Shown: positions 1 to 9,028 of the stretch, one piece after another
Position numbering within the stretch: position 1 is the stretch's first letter
Layout: each line of letters begins with the position of its first letter
NCBI GenBank assembly: GCA_958348245.1
Contig: CATVYJ010000008.1
Coordinates: 1-64,000 of the forward strand
Length of the DNA stretch: 64,000 nucleotides
Source of the DNA: an uncultured Veillonellaceae bacterium
GTDB taxonomy: Bacteria > Bacillota > Negativicutes > Veillonellales > Dialisteraceae
Direction: 5' to 3'
The notes under the pieces: model-generated
Databases searched by the model: none
What the model was told of the DNA's origin: nothing
The model's input: the letters and a program-made list of their open reading frames with translations, nothing else
Translations under genes and position numbers: made by a program

Positions 1-655
1 TCTGATTTCTTCAGGCGCAGCATCTCTTTCTAAGCTGCCTATGCGGCAGTTCACATTCGAGAGCTTATAGAATCAAGCGCGTTCAATTTCTAAGCTGCCT
101 ATGCGGCAGTTCACGGCGAGCTGAAAAAAGCAGGGCTGATTGATGTTTTCTAAGCTGCCTATGCGGCAGTTCACAAAGGGCTGGAAGAAGCGAGAGCAAG
201 AATACCTTTCTAAGCTGCCTATGCGGCAGTTCACACATCAACGCGCATCTTTCATCGCCTTGTACTTTTCTAAGCTGCCTATGCGGCAGTTCACGGGGCC
301 GTAGCTGCGGCCGCAGGCCGTGCGGATTTCTAAGCTGCCTATGCGGCAGTTCACCCATTTATCAAGCGTTGCATCGATTTCCTTTTTTTCTAAGCTGCCT
401 ATGCGGCAGTTCACAGGGAAAAGGCCATGATTGAACTCAATGTGAATTTTCTAAGCTGCCTATGCGGCAGTTCACACACCGATCTCACCGAGGGCATGTG
501 ATGTGGCTTTCTAAGCTGCCTATGCGGCAGTTCACCGATTATGCCGCTGAGCGGCGGAGATTTCGGATTTCTAAGCTGCCTATGCGGCAGTTCACGTCTT
601 CGCGCCGCCCGGAGCCGGGCTGGTTACTTTCTAAGCTGCCTATGCGGCAGTTCAC
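1..655 (-). CRISPR. CRISPR array 1, type I-F repeats, 11 repeats, continues past left edge
   Basis: Eleven identical 28-bp repeats start at 27, 87, 147, 207, 267, 327, 387, 448, 508, 568 and 628. Spacers are 32 bp, except 415-447, which is 33 bp. Positions 1-26 are part of another spacer, so the array runs off the window. On the minus strand each repeat has a 5-bp stem CTGCC/GGCAG around the loop GCATA, followed by the 8-nt handle CTTAGAAA, the layout expected for Cas6f (Csy4) cleavage. All repeats are intact and the AT-rich leader lies at the right (656 onward), so new spacers should enter near 628 and transcription is leftward. No spacer was matched to a target. Confidence 0.98.
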
Positions 656-784
656 TATGCCAATATAGGGAAAAACGCCGATGCTGTCGGTAATTTTTCA
701 TATTTTCCCTATTTTACCCTAAATTTTCAACAGCGGCAAAAAACGCCACGTTTGAGGGATTTCCCCCATGCAGAAAAATTTGGG
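656..784 (-). promoter_or_regulatory. Leader and promoter of CRISPR array 1
   Basis: AT-rich stretch between the last repeat and the cas6f stop codon. On the minus strand TTGCCG (734-739) and TAAAAT (711-716) are 17 bp apart, a plausible sigma-A promoter that would start transcription about 45-50 nt before the first repeat. The block from 709 to about 727 closely matches the leader of array 2 at the same offset from the repeat. Some of this DNA probably also acts as the spacer-integration leader. Confidence 0.75.
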
Positions 785-1360
785 TCAAAATTCCGGTACG
801 GTTTGCAGACTGCTGAGACCGTAGGCCCCGATGGGGCCGCGGGCCTCTTTATCCTTTGTTTGCCGCTGAATGAAGAGAGAAAACCTCTGCCCGCTGGAGA
901 GGCTCCTCATCTGAATGAACGGAGGAAACGCCGTGCGTTTGCCCCGATCCAGCAGGCGCATGGCGTCCGCCTCGGAAACCCCTGTATGCCGTCGTGCATA
1001 GCGGCGGGCCCGGCTGGGGAGCGCCCTTTCCGCCTGCCACCGGCTGTACAGGGACCAGCCTCGTATACGTCTCCGAGGAACCGGCCTCACGTGGGTCAGA
1101 TGCACATAGTCTCTCAGCCGTTTCAGGGCCTGCTCTGCATGGAAAGCGTTCAACGCTTCCTCCGTCTCCGACATCAGGCGAAGTTTGCTTCCCAGTGTCG
1201 TTTCTCCGTATTCTGGAAACGACACTGCAAAATCCATATGACCGGTTTTGTTTTTCCAGTCGGCAAATGCAACATGGAGCTGCGTAAAAACCTTTGTCCA
1301 GAGGAATGGCAGAGACGTTTCTGCATCCGGCAGGAGAGTGATTTCCTGATAATACTCCAT
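785..1360 (-). CDS. cas6f: Cas6f (Csy4), pre-crRNA endoribonuclease of type I-F CRISPR
   Basis: Cuts the repeat hairpin of the pre-crRNA and stays bound to the 3' hairpin of the mature crRNA in the Csy (Cascade) complex. The 191-residue protein has the catalytic His at residue 29 (context QLHVAF), an Arg-rich helix near residues 112-124 (RARRYARRH) that would contact the RNA stem, and the Ser-rich RSLSSGQRF motif at 152-160, which matches the active-site serine loop of Pseudomonas Csy4. Length is typical (about 187 in Pseudomonas). It is the last cas gene, 5 bp after the cas7f stop, and is followed by the leader of array 1. The start is ATG at 1360. Confidence 0.95.
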   Translation of the reverse strand: MEYYQEITLLPDAETSLPFLWTKVFTQLHVAFADWKNKTGHMDFAVSFPEYGETTLGSKLRLMSETEEALNAFHAEQALKRLRDYVHLTHVRPVPRRRIRGWSLYSRWQAERALPSRARRYARRHTGVSEADAMRLLDRGKRTAFPPFIQMRSLSSGQRFSLFIQRQTKDKEARGPIGAYGLSSLQTVPEF

Positions 1361-1365
1361 GCCGA

Positions 1366-2388
1366 TCAGTCCTTCCCACTCACGCCGAATACGCCTCCGC
1401 GCACCAGCACCGCCATCACATAATGCCGGTCTTCGATTCGTTCCGGCGCTTTTCCCATAGACCAGGCATCGAAAAGCGTGTAAAAATCCTTACCAGTAAT
1501 CGGATTACGATAAGCTCGTCCAAGGGTAGTCACTGCCCCATACACCTCAATCGCAATTGGCCCAAAATTAGATTCATCAAACCCCGGATACCACGTATCA
1601 ATTGTGCGAAGTGCATTACCGATTTTCTGCGAATGCATGGCAGCGATTCCATTCACGGCATAAAGCACTTTGCTTTTACTTCCTTTGGAAACCTCCGAAT
1701 GTTCTTTGTTGAAAATTAATTCTTCGCTTGGATAAACTTCCTGCCCTTTTCCCATCCGCACATAAGCGGTCACCGTAAGGAGCAGGCTGTTCCGCTTTCC
1801 ACTGAGCGCGTCCGCCAGGTATCCTGCCAAATCGCCTACGGCTTCAACCGTTTCATCAAAGTCCCTCATCCGGAAATCATACGCGTGGAATGTCCAGGTT
1901 TTCTGGTCGGCCTCATCGCTCACTACGATTTCGATATCTTCCGCGCCAATACGGTTCCGCCAGAGGAAACGACCGTTTGCCAGATTGGCCGCATAGCGGC
2001 GGGCCAGTTCTGTAAATCCGTTTTCTTTCACATAGGACTCTCCCATGGCCAGGATTCCCGCATAGTGCGCTTCGCTGTTGCAGGCGGAAGGCACCCAAGC
2101 GTCCGGCAAGACTTTCAGGGTAAATTGCAGCTTCAATGTATCGTCTTCCGGATGCAGTGCGGCACTGTCTACGATTTGAGGATTCGGTTTCTGAATTTCC
2201 GCAGTTAATTTAACGGAATCCAACCGATTGGAAACAGTGCCGCGCACTGCTTTTTCCGTAAGCGCAATCGGCGCCGCCTGTTCCCTGTTTTCCCATTTTG
2301 TGCTGTACATATATCCGTCAGACGGTACGAGTTTCTTTTCAAATGCGAGCACTGTCGCAAGAGCGGATGCTTTCTTTTCTTTTACCAT
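1366..2388 (-). CDS. cas7f: Cas7f (Csy3), crRNA backbone subunit of the I-F Cascade
   Basis: Several copies of this protein coat the crRNA spacer in the I-F effector. The 340-residue product begins MVKEKKASALATVL and has the family-typical N-terminal segment LAFEKKLVPSDGYMY. I chose the ATG at 2388 because a strong GGAGG lies about 8 nt upstream; an in-frame ATG at 2421 lies inside the preceding gene and has no such site. The cas5f stop is 2 bp away, so translation is probably coupled. Family length is about 340. Confidence 0.93.
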   Translation of the reverse strand: MVKEKKASALATVLAFEKKLVPSDGYMYSTKWENREQAAPIALTEKAVRGTVSNRLDSVKLTAEIQKPNPQIVDSAALHPEDDTLKLQFTLKVLPDAWVPSACNSEAHYAGILAMGESYVKENGFTELARRYAANLANGRFLWRNRIGAEDIEIVVSDEADQKTWTFHAYDFRMRDFDETVEAVGDLAGYLADALSGKRNSLLLTVTAYVRMGKGQEVYPSEELIFNKEHSEVSKGSKSKVLYAVNGIAAMHSQKIGNALRTIDTWYPGFDESNFGPIAIEVYGAVTTLGRAYRNPITGKDFYTLFDAWSMGKAPERIEDRHYVMAVLVRGGVFGVSGKD

Positions 2389-2390
2389 GA

Positions 2391-3308
2391 TTATTTTTCC
2401 TCCGATTTCTGATTTCTGCAAAGATATAAGGCTGAGTCATCGTGATATTCATAATGCCATAAGATCTCTTCTATGTGATGGAACCGGCAGGGCAACTGGA
2501 ATTCGCCAAGGGTCAGGATACTTTCCACAAAGCGGTGCGGCATATCCGGATCTCTCTGACAGGCCGCATGTCCCAGAGGCGTCAGCCCTTTAAAGCCGAC
2601 AGCGATGGGAACGATCCAGCCCGGTGCTTCCCGCGTCCGTTTCCAGCCGGTGACCTGTCCGTTTTCATCCCGGCGGGCGCGGTGCTGTACAGCAAGGAAC
2701 CGCAGCAGTGCAGACAAGCTCTCTTCACCTTCTTTCATGGCAGACTCCATCAAATCCCGTCTTTCAATAATTACATACCCTGGCATAAGTCGCCGTAATA
2801 CATCACGTTCTTCTCTTATATCCGCTTCATCTATCAAAAGCAAGTCAGGCTTTCCATAATGGAATAAGTCCCCTCCCGCCCATCGAGATATCAGCAAACA
2901 GTTGGAAAGTACTTTCAAAAAAGAATCAACTTCAAGGGCATTAATTCCATTAACTTCGATAAGAATGGATACAGTAAGATGAATCTTAGCTTCTTCTATA
3001 AACGATGGCCTTTTTAATTTTTGATTTTCGCCTTTAGCTGTCGTTTCTAATTTAGAGGGATTCAACATCCCAATAATCGAAGATCGATGATTCTTAGATT
3101 TACCATAAACCCGCAATTGAAAGTCATGACATGCTACGGCCACAGCCGAAAAATGTATTTTTGAAAATTCCGCACGTCTGATTTTCCTCTCCAAAGCATG
3201 CACCCCGCCGAGCCAGGCTGTCATGGCGGGAAATCCAATGGTGCAGGTGCTGCTCATGGCATTGGCATTCTGTATCTGCATCCGCGGAAGCAGCAGATAG
3301 GTCTTCAT
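2391..3308 (-). CDS. cas5f: Cas5f (Csy2), crRNA 5'-handle binding subunit
   Basis: Pairs with Cas8f and holds the 8-nt 5' handle of the crRNA. The 305-residue protein opens with MKTYLLLPRMQIQNANAMSS and the following GFPAMTAWLGGVHALERK, the characteristic start of Csy2. The start ATG overlaps the cas8f stop (ATGA). The middle of the gene (roughly 2800-3150) reads more AT-rich than the rest of the window, which may mark transfer or simply the divergent middle of this family. Confidence 0.93.
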   Translation of the reverse strand: MKTYLLLPRMQIQNANAMSSTCTIGFPAMTAWLGGVHALERKIRRAEFSKIHFSAVAVACHDFQLRVYGKSKNHRSSIIGMLNPSKLETTAKGENQKLKRPSFIEEAKIHLTVSILIEVNGINALEVDSFLKVLSNCLLISRWAGGDLFHYGKPDLLLIDEADIREERDVLRRLMPGYVIIERRDLMESAMKEGEESLSALLRFLAVQHRARRDENGQVTGWKRTREAPGWIVPIAVGFKGLTPLGHAACQRDPDMPHRFVESILTLGEFQLPCRFHHIEEILWHYEYHDDSALYLCRNQKSEEK

Positions 3309-4504
3309 TTGTCTATCCTCACCTCTTCTTTCAGAATCTCCGTCATCCTGTTCTTGAAGAACCGCAGTTCTGCATCGCCCAGTATGATTTTCTCACGCCC
3401 GATGATCCGTTCGTATTCCCGAATCAGCCAGCGGGCAAATTCCGTACCTATATCGTCTATCCATGTCCCGCTCTCCAGGCGCATATCCTGCAGCCCTTTG
3501 TCCAGCCAGATTTTCTGGGAAGCCGGCAGTGCTTCATGAGAATCATCGCTGCTCCATCCGGCAGGTGCCTCCCTCACCGAGGCAGCCTCTGCCGCGGCCA
3601 GTTCCGCCATCGCATCGATTTCTTCCCGTATCCGCTCCCGAATGTCTATCGTATTTCGGTCCAGCGCAAACAGCGCATGCAGTGTGAAGAGGCTCTGCCG
3701 GACATCCCTACGCGGCATGGTTTCCCGGAAGAAATCCTTCTTCGGCGGCCGGATATCCCGGTCGGCCCAAACAGGCGGAAGCGACGGCAGCAGATAACCG
3801 GTACCGCCAGCACGGAAATTCAGTGCGCTGATATTCTGCGACTTGGTTCCTCCAAATCCGACTTCAGTCAAATCGGGAATATCCTCACAATCTTCGCCAT
3901 AAATTTCTTCACTTCCGGTATAGCAGAGACGACGTCGTTCGTTCATCTCCCGCAGCCGGCTTTTCAATGTTAGCAACAGGCTGGACGAGGGCAGCACGGT
4001 AAGTAGATGGTATTGCGAATTTCCCGAAACGGGAAAATAGACCTGCTTCAGCCGTTCGTCCGTCTGCGTCGGTACGGTACGGCTCCGTTCCTCCAATGAT
4101 TTCACGGCGTCTCTCAGGGACGGTTCCGACAGTCCCATATCCGTCAGTTCGTTTTCCACCGACTCCGGAGACGTATCTATCCATTCCAGGAGATTCCTTC
4201 CATCTGCCTGTAATTTCAAAAGAAGGCTCGCCGTCCCCATATACTGCGCCGGCGTCAGCACATCGTCCCGGCACTGGCACCCCTGTGTTGTGACATACCC
4301 CACATCCGGCTCTCCCGGTTCGGCCAGCAGCGCCACCGGGCTGTCCGGATGGGTAAATTTGCCTACATGAGATGCCAGACGGCATTTTTCCACATTCTGC
4401 ACAGTCGCTGTCCACCATTCTCCCGGCGTTTTCTTTTTCTTCTCCGCATTCTGAAGAATATACGCCGTCAGACTTTCGTCTACCGGTTCATTTTTCTTCG
4501 CCAC
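3305..4504 (-). CDS. cas8f: Cas8f (Csy1), large subunit of the I-F Cascade
   Basis: In type I-F this subunit recognises the PAM and, with Cas5f, caps the complex at the handle end. The 399-residue protein is a little shorter than Pseudomonas Csy1 (434). The N-terminal motif HVGKFTHPDSP, then GYVTTQG about 30 residues later, matches the family. The start is GTG at 4504, preceded by GGAGGG at a good distance. The gene overlaps the end of cas2-3 by 17 bp and its stop overlaps the cas5f start by 4 bp, so the genes form one transcript. Confidence 0.92.
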   Translation of the reverse strand: MAKKNEPVDESLTAYILQNAEKKKKTPGEWWTATVQNVEKCRLASHVGKFTHPDSPVALLAEPGEPDVGYVTTQGCQCRDDVLTPAQYMGTASLLLKLQADGRNLLEWIDTSPESVENELTDMGLSEPSLRDAVKSLEERSRTVPTQTDERLKQVYFPVSGNSQYHLLTVLPSSSLLLTLKSRLREMNERRRLCYTGSEEIYGEDCEDIPDLTEVGFGGTKSQNISALNFRAGGTGYLLPSLPPVWADRDIRPPKKDFFRETMPRRDVRQSLFTLHALFALDRNTIDIRERIREEIDAMAELAAAEAASVREAPAGWSSDDSHEALPASQKIWLDKGLQDMRLESGTWIDDIGTEFARWLIREYERIIGREKIILGDAELRFFKNRMTEILKEEVRIDK

Positions 4505-7500
4505 AGATCTCCCTCCTTATCCATTCCATACCTTTCCGGCGGAAAAGGCCCAGTTGATCATCATAGTACCAGCCGCCGTCTGTTTCATGAAGCAGAATTT
4601 CCCCAAACCGCCGGGCTTCCTGCCGCAGAAGCCGTTCTTCGTCCGCGTCATCCTGTTTTTCGACCCGCGCCGCAAGCGATGCCGCATAGTTCCGGTGAAG
4701 CCAGAGTCCCGCGTTTTTCGCATGTGAGAAATTCCTCCAGTTCCTTACATTATATCTCTCCCGCACCGGCACGTCCGATTCATACTCGCAAAATTCCATG
4801 CTCTCTCCGCCGGCTGGCCAGGCATACAGACGCAGGTCTTCTTCACCGCTTTCCCGGAACTGATTGCACTGCTGCGGAAGCGCCGTCATCCACCAGTATT
4901 CATGAAGCCAGCCGTCCAGCGCGCCCGGCCCCTCCCGGTCCTCCGGCGCTTCGCCTTTCCCGCAGAAATCCGCCATGGTCTGATGCTCCAGATCGATAAG
5001 CCGATGCGCCCAGTCCAGCGTATCCGGCTTGAGAATTCTCGGCACTGCGTCAATACGGCCTGCCAGCCTTCCCATATCGAGAATCTGACAGAGATCGTGC
5101 GAAGCCATGCAGTACCGGCCTTCCTCAAACCCCGGCCGGCAGAACGCCCGCTCTGCGCCGAACAGGCCGCGAAGGTTGTACTCCATGACCGCCACGTTGG
5201 CCGACGCCGTATCTTCCATCACGCGGCGGTGGCGGAGGACACGGCCGGCCAGCTGAATGAGAGAGCGGCAGGAGGACGGCTCTGCGATGGCCCAGTCAAA
5301 GTCATGATCGCGCCCGACTTCTTCGACTGGCGTCGCGACGGTAATAAAAAGAAATTTCCCCGCTTCCGCACTGTCAATATGCCGCCGAAGCACCGGATCT
5401 GTCAGAGTTTCCGGCTCCCCGTACGGCACAGGCCGTTTCAGGACGCGGTCCAGATAGCGTTCCTCCTCGTGCCGCAGGAGCAGGGTCTGCCGGCTGTGAT
5501 ACGGCAGGATGCGCGCCACATATCCTTCCGACCACGGCTTCATCATCAGATAGAGACTGAGCTCCACGCAGGGCTGGATATTGGCCACGCGAATCAGCCC
5601 GAAGGAGACCTCCTTTCCCGTTTTGCCATCAATCACGTGATGCCGGTCATGCATCCGCTCCGCCGTCTCGCGGACAGTACGGAAATAAGCGGACTTCTGC
5701 CTGTTCCGCGCTTCTTCGGAATGGGCGCCTCCCGTTGCCGCTTCGCCGCAGGGGATGATTTCTCCCTTTCTCCGCACAGGCTGATTCTCCAGACGGGCGG
5801 CCCGTTTCTCCATGAAGGACTGATACAGCGCCTCATAAGCCGCCGTGTCCCCTGTGTCCATGGCGCGGATCGTCGTGCGAAATTCATCACACAGAGCCGC
5901 CGCACACGTTTTTGGTTCCGCGAAAAATGCATTATACACAGCCAAGCCCGCCGTATACGCCCGATACATACCTGACGCAAGATCCGGTGGAATCGTGGCG
6001 GACGACAGAGACACGCTCCTCCCCAGCATCCCGGCCAGATGCACCAGTCTTGCAATGGCGATCAAGTCTTTTTTCCCGAAATCATCAATCTCGTCGATCA
6101 CCAGATCAGAAGAGAGAAGCCTCAGGAATGGCAGCATATACCGCCCGCCGCGCACGGTTTCCACCGCGCCCATCATATGATCGATCGTCGTCGCAAGAAC
6201 CGGCTTGTACAGAAACGCCCGGTTCTTTGCTGCGGAAGGCCGGCCATTATCAAAGAAAATCGAGAGAAAAGCCGTCCGTTCTTCATCACAGGTATCGACA
6301 TACATCAGCTCTTCATTCAGCCATTCTTCCTCTCCTGTCTCCTCCAGAGTGTCTTTTCCGCCCATTTCTTCTTTTTTCATTTCTTCATGCAGCGTACGGA
6401 CAGCAGAAGACCCGATGAGTACCGCCATGTCATCCGGCCCGAGCCCGATACGGTCGCGATACTCGTCTCCCGTCTGAAGCGTCAAAGAGCGGAGGCCAAG
6501 AGCCAGAATATACCGCAGCGACCGCCCGTCCTCGGAAATAGATTCCATGAGCCGCGCATTGGCAATCGTTTTTCCACAGCCGGTACTCGCTGCATTGACA
6601 ATAAACCACGCGGTTTTCCTGTCATGCGCTTTCCGAAATTCCCGGACTGCTTCCACCGCTCTGTCCTGCCAGCGGAACCGCGCGGGGCTTCTCTGCTTCA
6701 GGAAACGCACGTCCTGCGCCCGCTCCATTTCATTTTGAAAATCCGGCAGGCGATGCACGATCTTCAGTGCCTGCTCCATCACGGCCACGCAATGCTCCTC
6801 CAAGGTCTGTTTCGGCGACTTTCCCTGCGTATTGGCCCATAGCAGGCTTTCTTTCCATGCTCTGCGCCGCACAGTTTCCTGCGAAGAGACATAATGATCG
6901 CCCAGCATCAGACAGAGCCGCGCACAGGACAGGACCATGCGGAGCGCTTTGTCATCCATTATCCGCTGCACAGCCTCCGTCTCATTCAGCAGACGGGCCG
7001 CCCATTTCTGCAGCTTCTTTGTCCAGCGCTCCGCGCTGCCCCACAGCAGCCCCCTGCCGAAACGGAAACACTCCATCCGCCGTTCTGCATTTTTCGTGCT
7101 TTCATAGCCCCAGTCCGCCGCACACATGCGCAGCATATCCCGGAAGGAACGGATTCCACTGCTCCTGTACAACTTCCAGTTCATGCAGAGCGGCAGCCGG
7201 TGATGCGACAGGATGAGCCATGTCAAAAGAGACGCCGCGGGAGGCAGAGGGTCCGACAGCCTGTCATCCTCAACCTGAAGCATTGCTTCCACCCGACGGA
7301 TATCCAGTGTGCCGTCCGCCAGCGCACGAAGCCATTTCCTGTCGTCCGTCCAGGCATCTGCCGCCCGCACGACTGCTTCCAGCAGCTTGCAGGACATCCA
7401 TTCATGACGATAAGGGTCCATGGCCGTCGTACCGCTCTGCAGTTTCCCCTGAAAATAGTCCGACGCCTTACCCCAGTCATGCAGCAGCGCCGCCACCGCC

Positions 7501-7847
7501 AGCAGCGCTTTCACCAGCGGCAGATACTGCCACCCGTTTTCCCATTCGCTGTGAATGATTTCCTTTCGGGTCGTATGAACCGGCACGATGCCTTCTTCAT
7601 TGAACCGGGAACGGTTGCCCACGATCCAGAGCAGCTCGCACTGCTTCCTGGACCGGATCCAGAAGCAGGCCACGGAAGTACTCTTCGTCGCACTCCGCCG
7701 AAGCAGCGTCCGCACCATGAGCAGGCCTTCCTTTGTAATGACGGTCCTCCACGTATCGTTCCCGATGCGCTCGGCAAAACTGTCCAAAATCCGACAGACG
7801 GTTGTTCTCGCCTTCTTTTCACTCCGGCTCGTAAAAATGACCATCAT
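4488..7847 (-). CDS. cas3: Cas2-Cas3 fusion (type I-F): integration subunit plus HD nuclease-helicase
   Basis: In type I-F, Cas2 is fused to the N-terminus of Cas3, joining adaptation to target degradation. Of 1119 residues, about 1-93 resemble the Cas2 part, including ILDSFAERIG and the segment SVACFWIRSR...ELLWIVGNRSRF found in other I-F fusions. Next comes the HD nuclease (ALLHDWGKASDYF, near residue 121), then a superfamily 2 helicase with Walker A ASTGCGKT (near 420), the DEID box (near 585), SATIPP, and a motif VI-like QLAGRVLRHR. All key motifs are intact, so the nuclease looks active. Either of two adjacent ATG codons may be used; the first overlaps the cas1 stop (ATGA). Confidence 0.96.
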   Translation of the reverse strand: MMVIFTSRSEKKARTTVCRILDSFAERIGNDTWRTVITKEGLLMVRTLLRRSATKSTSVACFWIRSRKQCELLWIVGNRSRFNEEGIVPVHTTRKEIIHSEWENGWQYLPLVKALLAVAALLHDWGKASDYFQGKLQSGTTAMDPYRHEWMSCKLLEAVVRAADAWTDDRKWLRALADGTLDIRRVEAMLQVEDDRLSDPLPPAASLLTWLILSHHRLPLCMNWKLYRSSGIRSFRDMLRMCAADWGYESTKNAERRMECFRFGRGLLWGSAERWTKKLQKWAARLLNETEAVQRIMDDKALRMVLSCARLCLMLGDHYVSSQETVRRRAWKESLLWANTQGKSPKQTLEEHCVAVMEQALKIVHRLPDFQNEMERAQDVRFLKQRSPARFRWQDRAVEAVREFRKAHDRKTAWFIVNAASTGCGKTIANARLMESISEDGRSLRYILALGLRSLTLQTGDEYRDRIGLGPDDMAVLIGSSAVRTLHEEMKKEEMGGKDTLEETGEEEWLNEELMYVDTCDEERTAFLSIFFDNGRPSAAKNRAFLYKPVLATTIDHMMGAVETVRGGRYMLPFLRLLSSDLVIDEIDDFGKKDLIAIARLVHLAGMLGRSVSLSSATIPPDLASGMYRAYTAGLAVYNAFFAEPKTCAAALCDEFRTTIRAMDTGDTAAYEALYQSFMEKRAARLENQPVRRKGEIIPCGEAATGGAHSEEARNRQKSAYFRTVRETAERMHDRHHVIDGKTGKEVSFGLIRVANIQPCVELSLYLMMKPWSEGYVARILPYHSRQTLLLRHEEERYLDRVLKRPVPYGEPETLTDPVLRRHIDSAEAGKFLFITVATPVEEVGRDHDFDWAIAEPSSCRSLIQLAGRVLRHRRVMEDTASANVAVMEYNLRGLFGAERAFCRPGFEEGRYCMASHDLCQILDMGRLAGRIDAVPRILKPDTLDWAHRLIDLEHQTMADFCGKGEAPEDREGPGALDGWLHEYWWMTALPQQCNQFRESGEEDLRLYAWPAGGESMEFCEYESDVPVRERYNVRNWRNFSHAKNAGLWLHRNYAASLAARVEKQDDADEERLLRQEARRFGEILLHETDGGWYYDDQLGLFRRKGMEWIRREICGEEK

Positions 7848-8833
7848 TGGTCCGTCACCGCTTTCTCCACAAACAGGCGGCTGCCCCGCTTTACCGTATC
7901 AAACACATAATCCAGCGCCTTTTGTTCCGTAAATTTCTGCAGGCAAACCTGTCGAAACTTCTTCTCTGCCTCGGAAGACAGGCCACTGCATTCCCGAGCG
8001 CAGATAAAGGCCCAGGGCAGAACAATGGCATCCTTGATAAGATCCGCCACATCAAAAACCAGTGCGCCGCGGCGGGTCTTTCCGTGCATCACCGCAAAGC
8101 CATGTGGAATCCCGAGCACCCAAAGCGTTACAGCCCCAAGCCCATAGGCCAGATAGTTGCCATGATTCAGAAACGCATTGGCCGCATCTTCCCCCGCTCT
8201 TCTCCGCTCAAAATCCCCGGCCTCCGTCGTGCGGGCCGCATATTTGTATAGTTCCTTCGTGAAATGTGCTTCCGCTGCAAGCAGTTCTGTCACGGAAGAC
8301 GCTGTCTCCATCCGGGCGCGAAACTGCCGCAGCGCCCGCTCAGGAATTTCATCATCCGCATAAAATCCCTCATCCGCCAAATCCCTGTCTCTGCTCCATG
8401 TCTGTTCCAGGAAATCACACCGCGCTTTCTGAAAATCACGGGCCACTGCCAGCCGCTTCTGCGCATCAAACCAGAACGACAGCCATCCCTGGACATATTC
8501 TGTGGGGCGGTATTCGCTCTGTGGACTCAGCCATTCAATCTCCGTTCCTGCCAGAAGCGGCGTCCCGCCTCCACCGCAGAATCCAATCATCACACCCGCT
8601 CCGGCAAGCAACCGTACGGCGGCCTGTGTAATAGAAGTACCCGGTCCAAGAAGAATCACTGTGGTATTTGCGATGGGAATATTCCAATACAGATTTTCCC
8701 GGGCGCTCTCCGTGAGATATACAATGCGCCCGTCTTTCTGCATAATGCGGCACCGCTCCAGATAATACAGATTCGCCCGCTTCAAATGCAGAATGGCTTT
8801 TAACTCCGATGGTCCCAAATCCGGTTTTCTCAT
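7844..8833 (-). CDS. cas1: Cas1, CRISPR spacer integrase, type I-F
   Basis: Metal-dependent integrase that inserts new spacers with Cas2-3. The 329-residue reading starts at the ATG at 8833, which has AGGAGG just upstream. An in-frame upstream ATG at 8905 lacks a site and would precede the likely transcription start. I see NAFLNHGNYLAYGLGA, the catalytic-core motif, followed by GIPHGFAVMHGK and FDVADLIKD, which supply the conserved His and Asp. It is the first gene of the cas operon, followed without a gap by cas2-3. Confidence 0.95.
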   Translation of the reverse strand: MRKPDLGPSELKAILHLKRANLYYLERCRIMQKDGRIVYLTESARENLYWNIPIANTTVILLGPGTSITQAAVRLLAGAGVMIGFCGGGGTPLLAGTEIEWLSPQSEYRPTEYVQGWLSFWFDAQKRLAVARDFQKARCDFLEQTWSRDRDLADEGFYADDEIPERALRQFRARMETASSVTELLAAEAHFTKELYKYAARTTEAGDFERRRAGEDAANAFLNHGNYLAYGLGAVTLWVLGIPHGFAVMHGKTRRGALVFDVADLIKDAIVLPWAFICARECSGLSSEAEKKFRQVCLQKFTEQKALDYVFDTVKRGSRLFVEKAVTDQ

Positions 8834-8864
8834 ACGCCCTCCTCTTTCATTCCCTGTTGTTTTT

Positions 8865-8873
8865 ATTGTACCA
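8865..8873 (-). promoter_or_regulatory. Extended -10 promoter of the cas operon
   Basis: On the minus strand TGGTACAAT gives an extended -10 (TGN plus TACAAT at 8865-8870), with no good -35. It would start transcription about 25 nt upstream of the cas1 start codon at 8833. The terminator at 8925-8951 separates it from array 2. Confidence 0.6.
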
Positions 8874-8924
8874 GAACATCTGTGACAGTTTCTGTCTCTG
8901 CCCATATTTATTTTTCAAAATCCC

Positions 8925-8951
8925 AATAAAAAACCGGAGAAATTCCTCCGG
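8925..8951 (-). terminator. Intrinsic terminator between CRISPR array 2 and cas1
   Basis: On the minus strand CCGGAG (8946-8951) and CTCCGG (8934-8939) form a 6-bp stem followed by TTTTTTATTG. It should stop array 2 transcripts before the cas operon. Confidence 0.8.
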
Positions 8952-8983
8952 CCCTCGCTATTAAAGATAAAAAATATGCTTCT

Positions 8984-9007
8984 CCCTTCTCCCTTCTCCC
9001 TTTTCCC
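8984..9007 (-). repeat. G-run tract with G-quadruplex pattern
   Basis: Four CCC runs on the plus strand at 8984, 8991, 8998 and 9005 have 4-nt gaps (TTCT, TTCT, TTTT). The minus strand therefore reads G3-N4-G3-N4-G3-N4-G3. It lies in the array 2 transcript between the last decayed repeat and the terminator. It may equally be a simple 7-bp tandem repeat. Confidence 0.6.
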
Positions 9008-9028
9008 ATCTCCGTCCATCGCCCTCTC

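Noticed and set aside
83..668. ORFs of 60-90 residues inside CRISPR array 1 (and 9081-9296 in array 2)
   Set aside because: They only translate repeats and spacers; the repetitive ELPHRQLRK-like pattern comes from the repeat itself.
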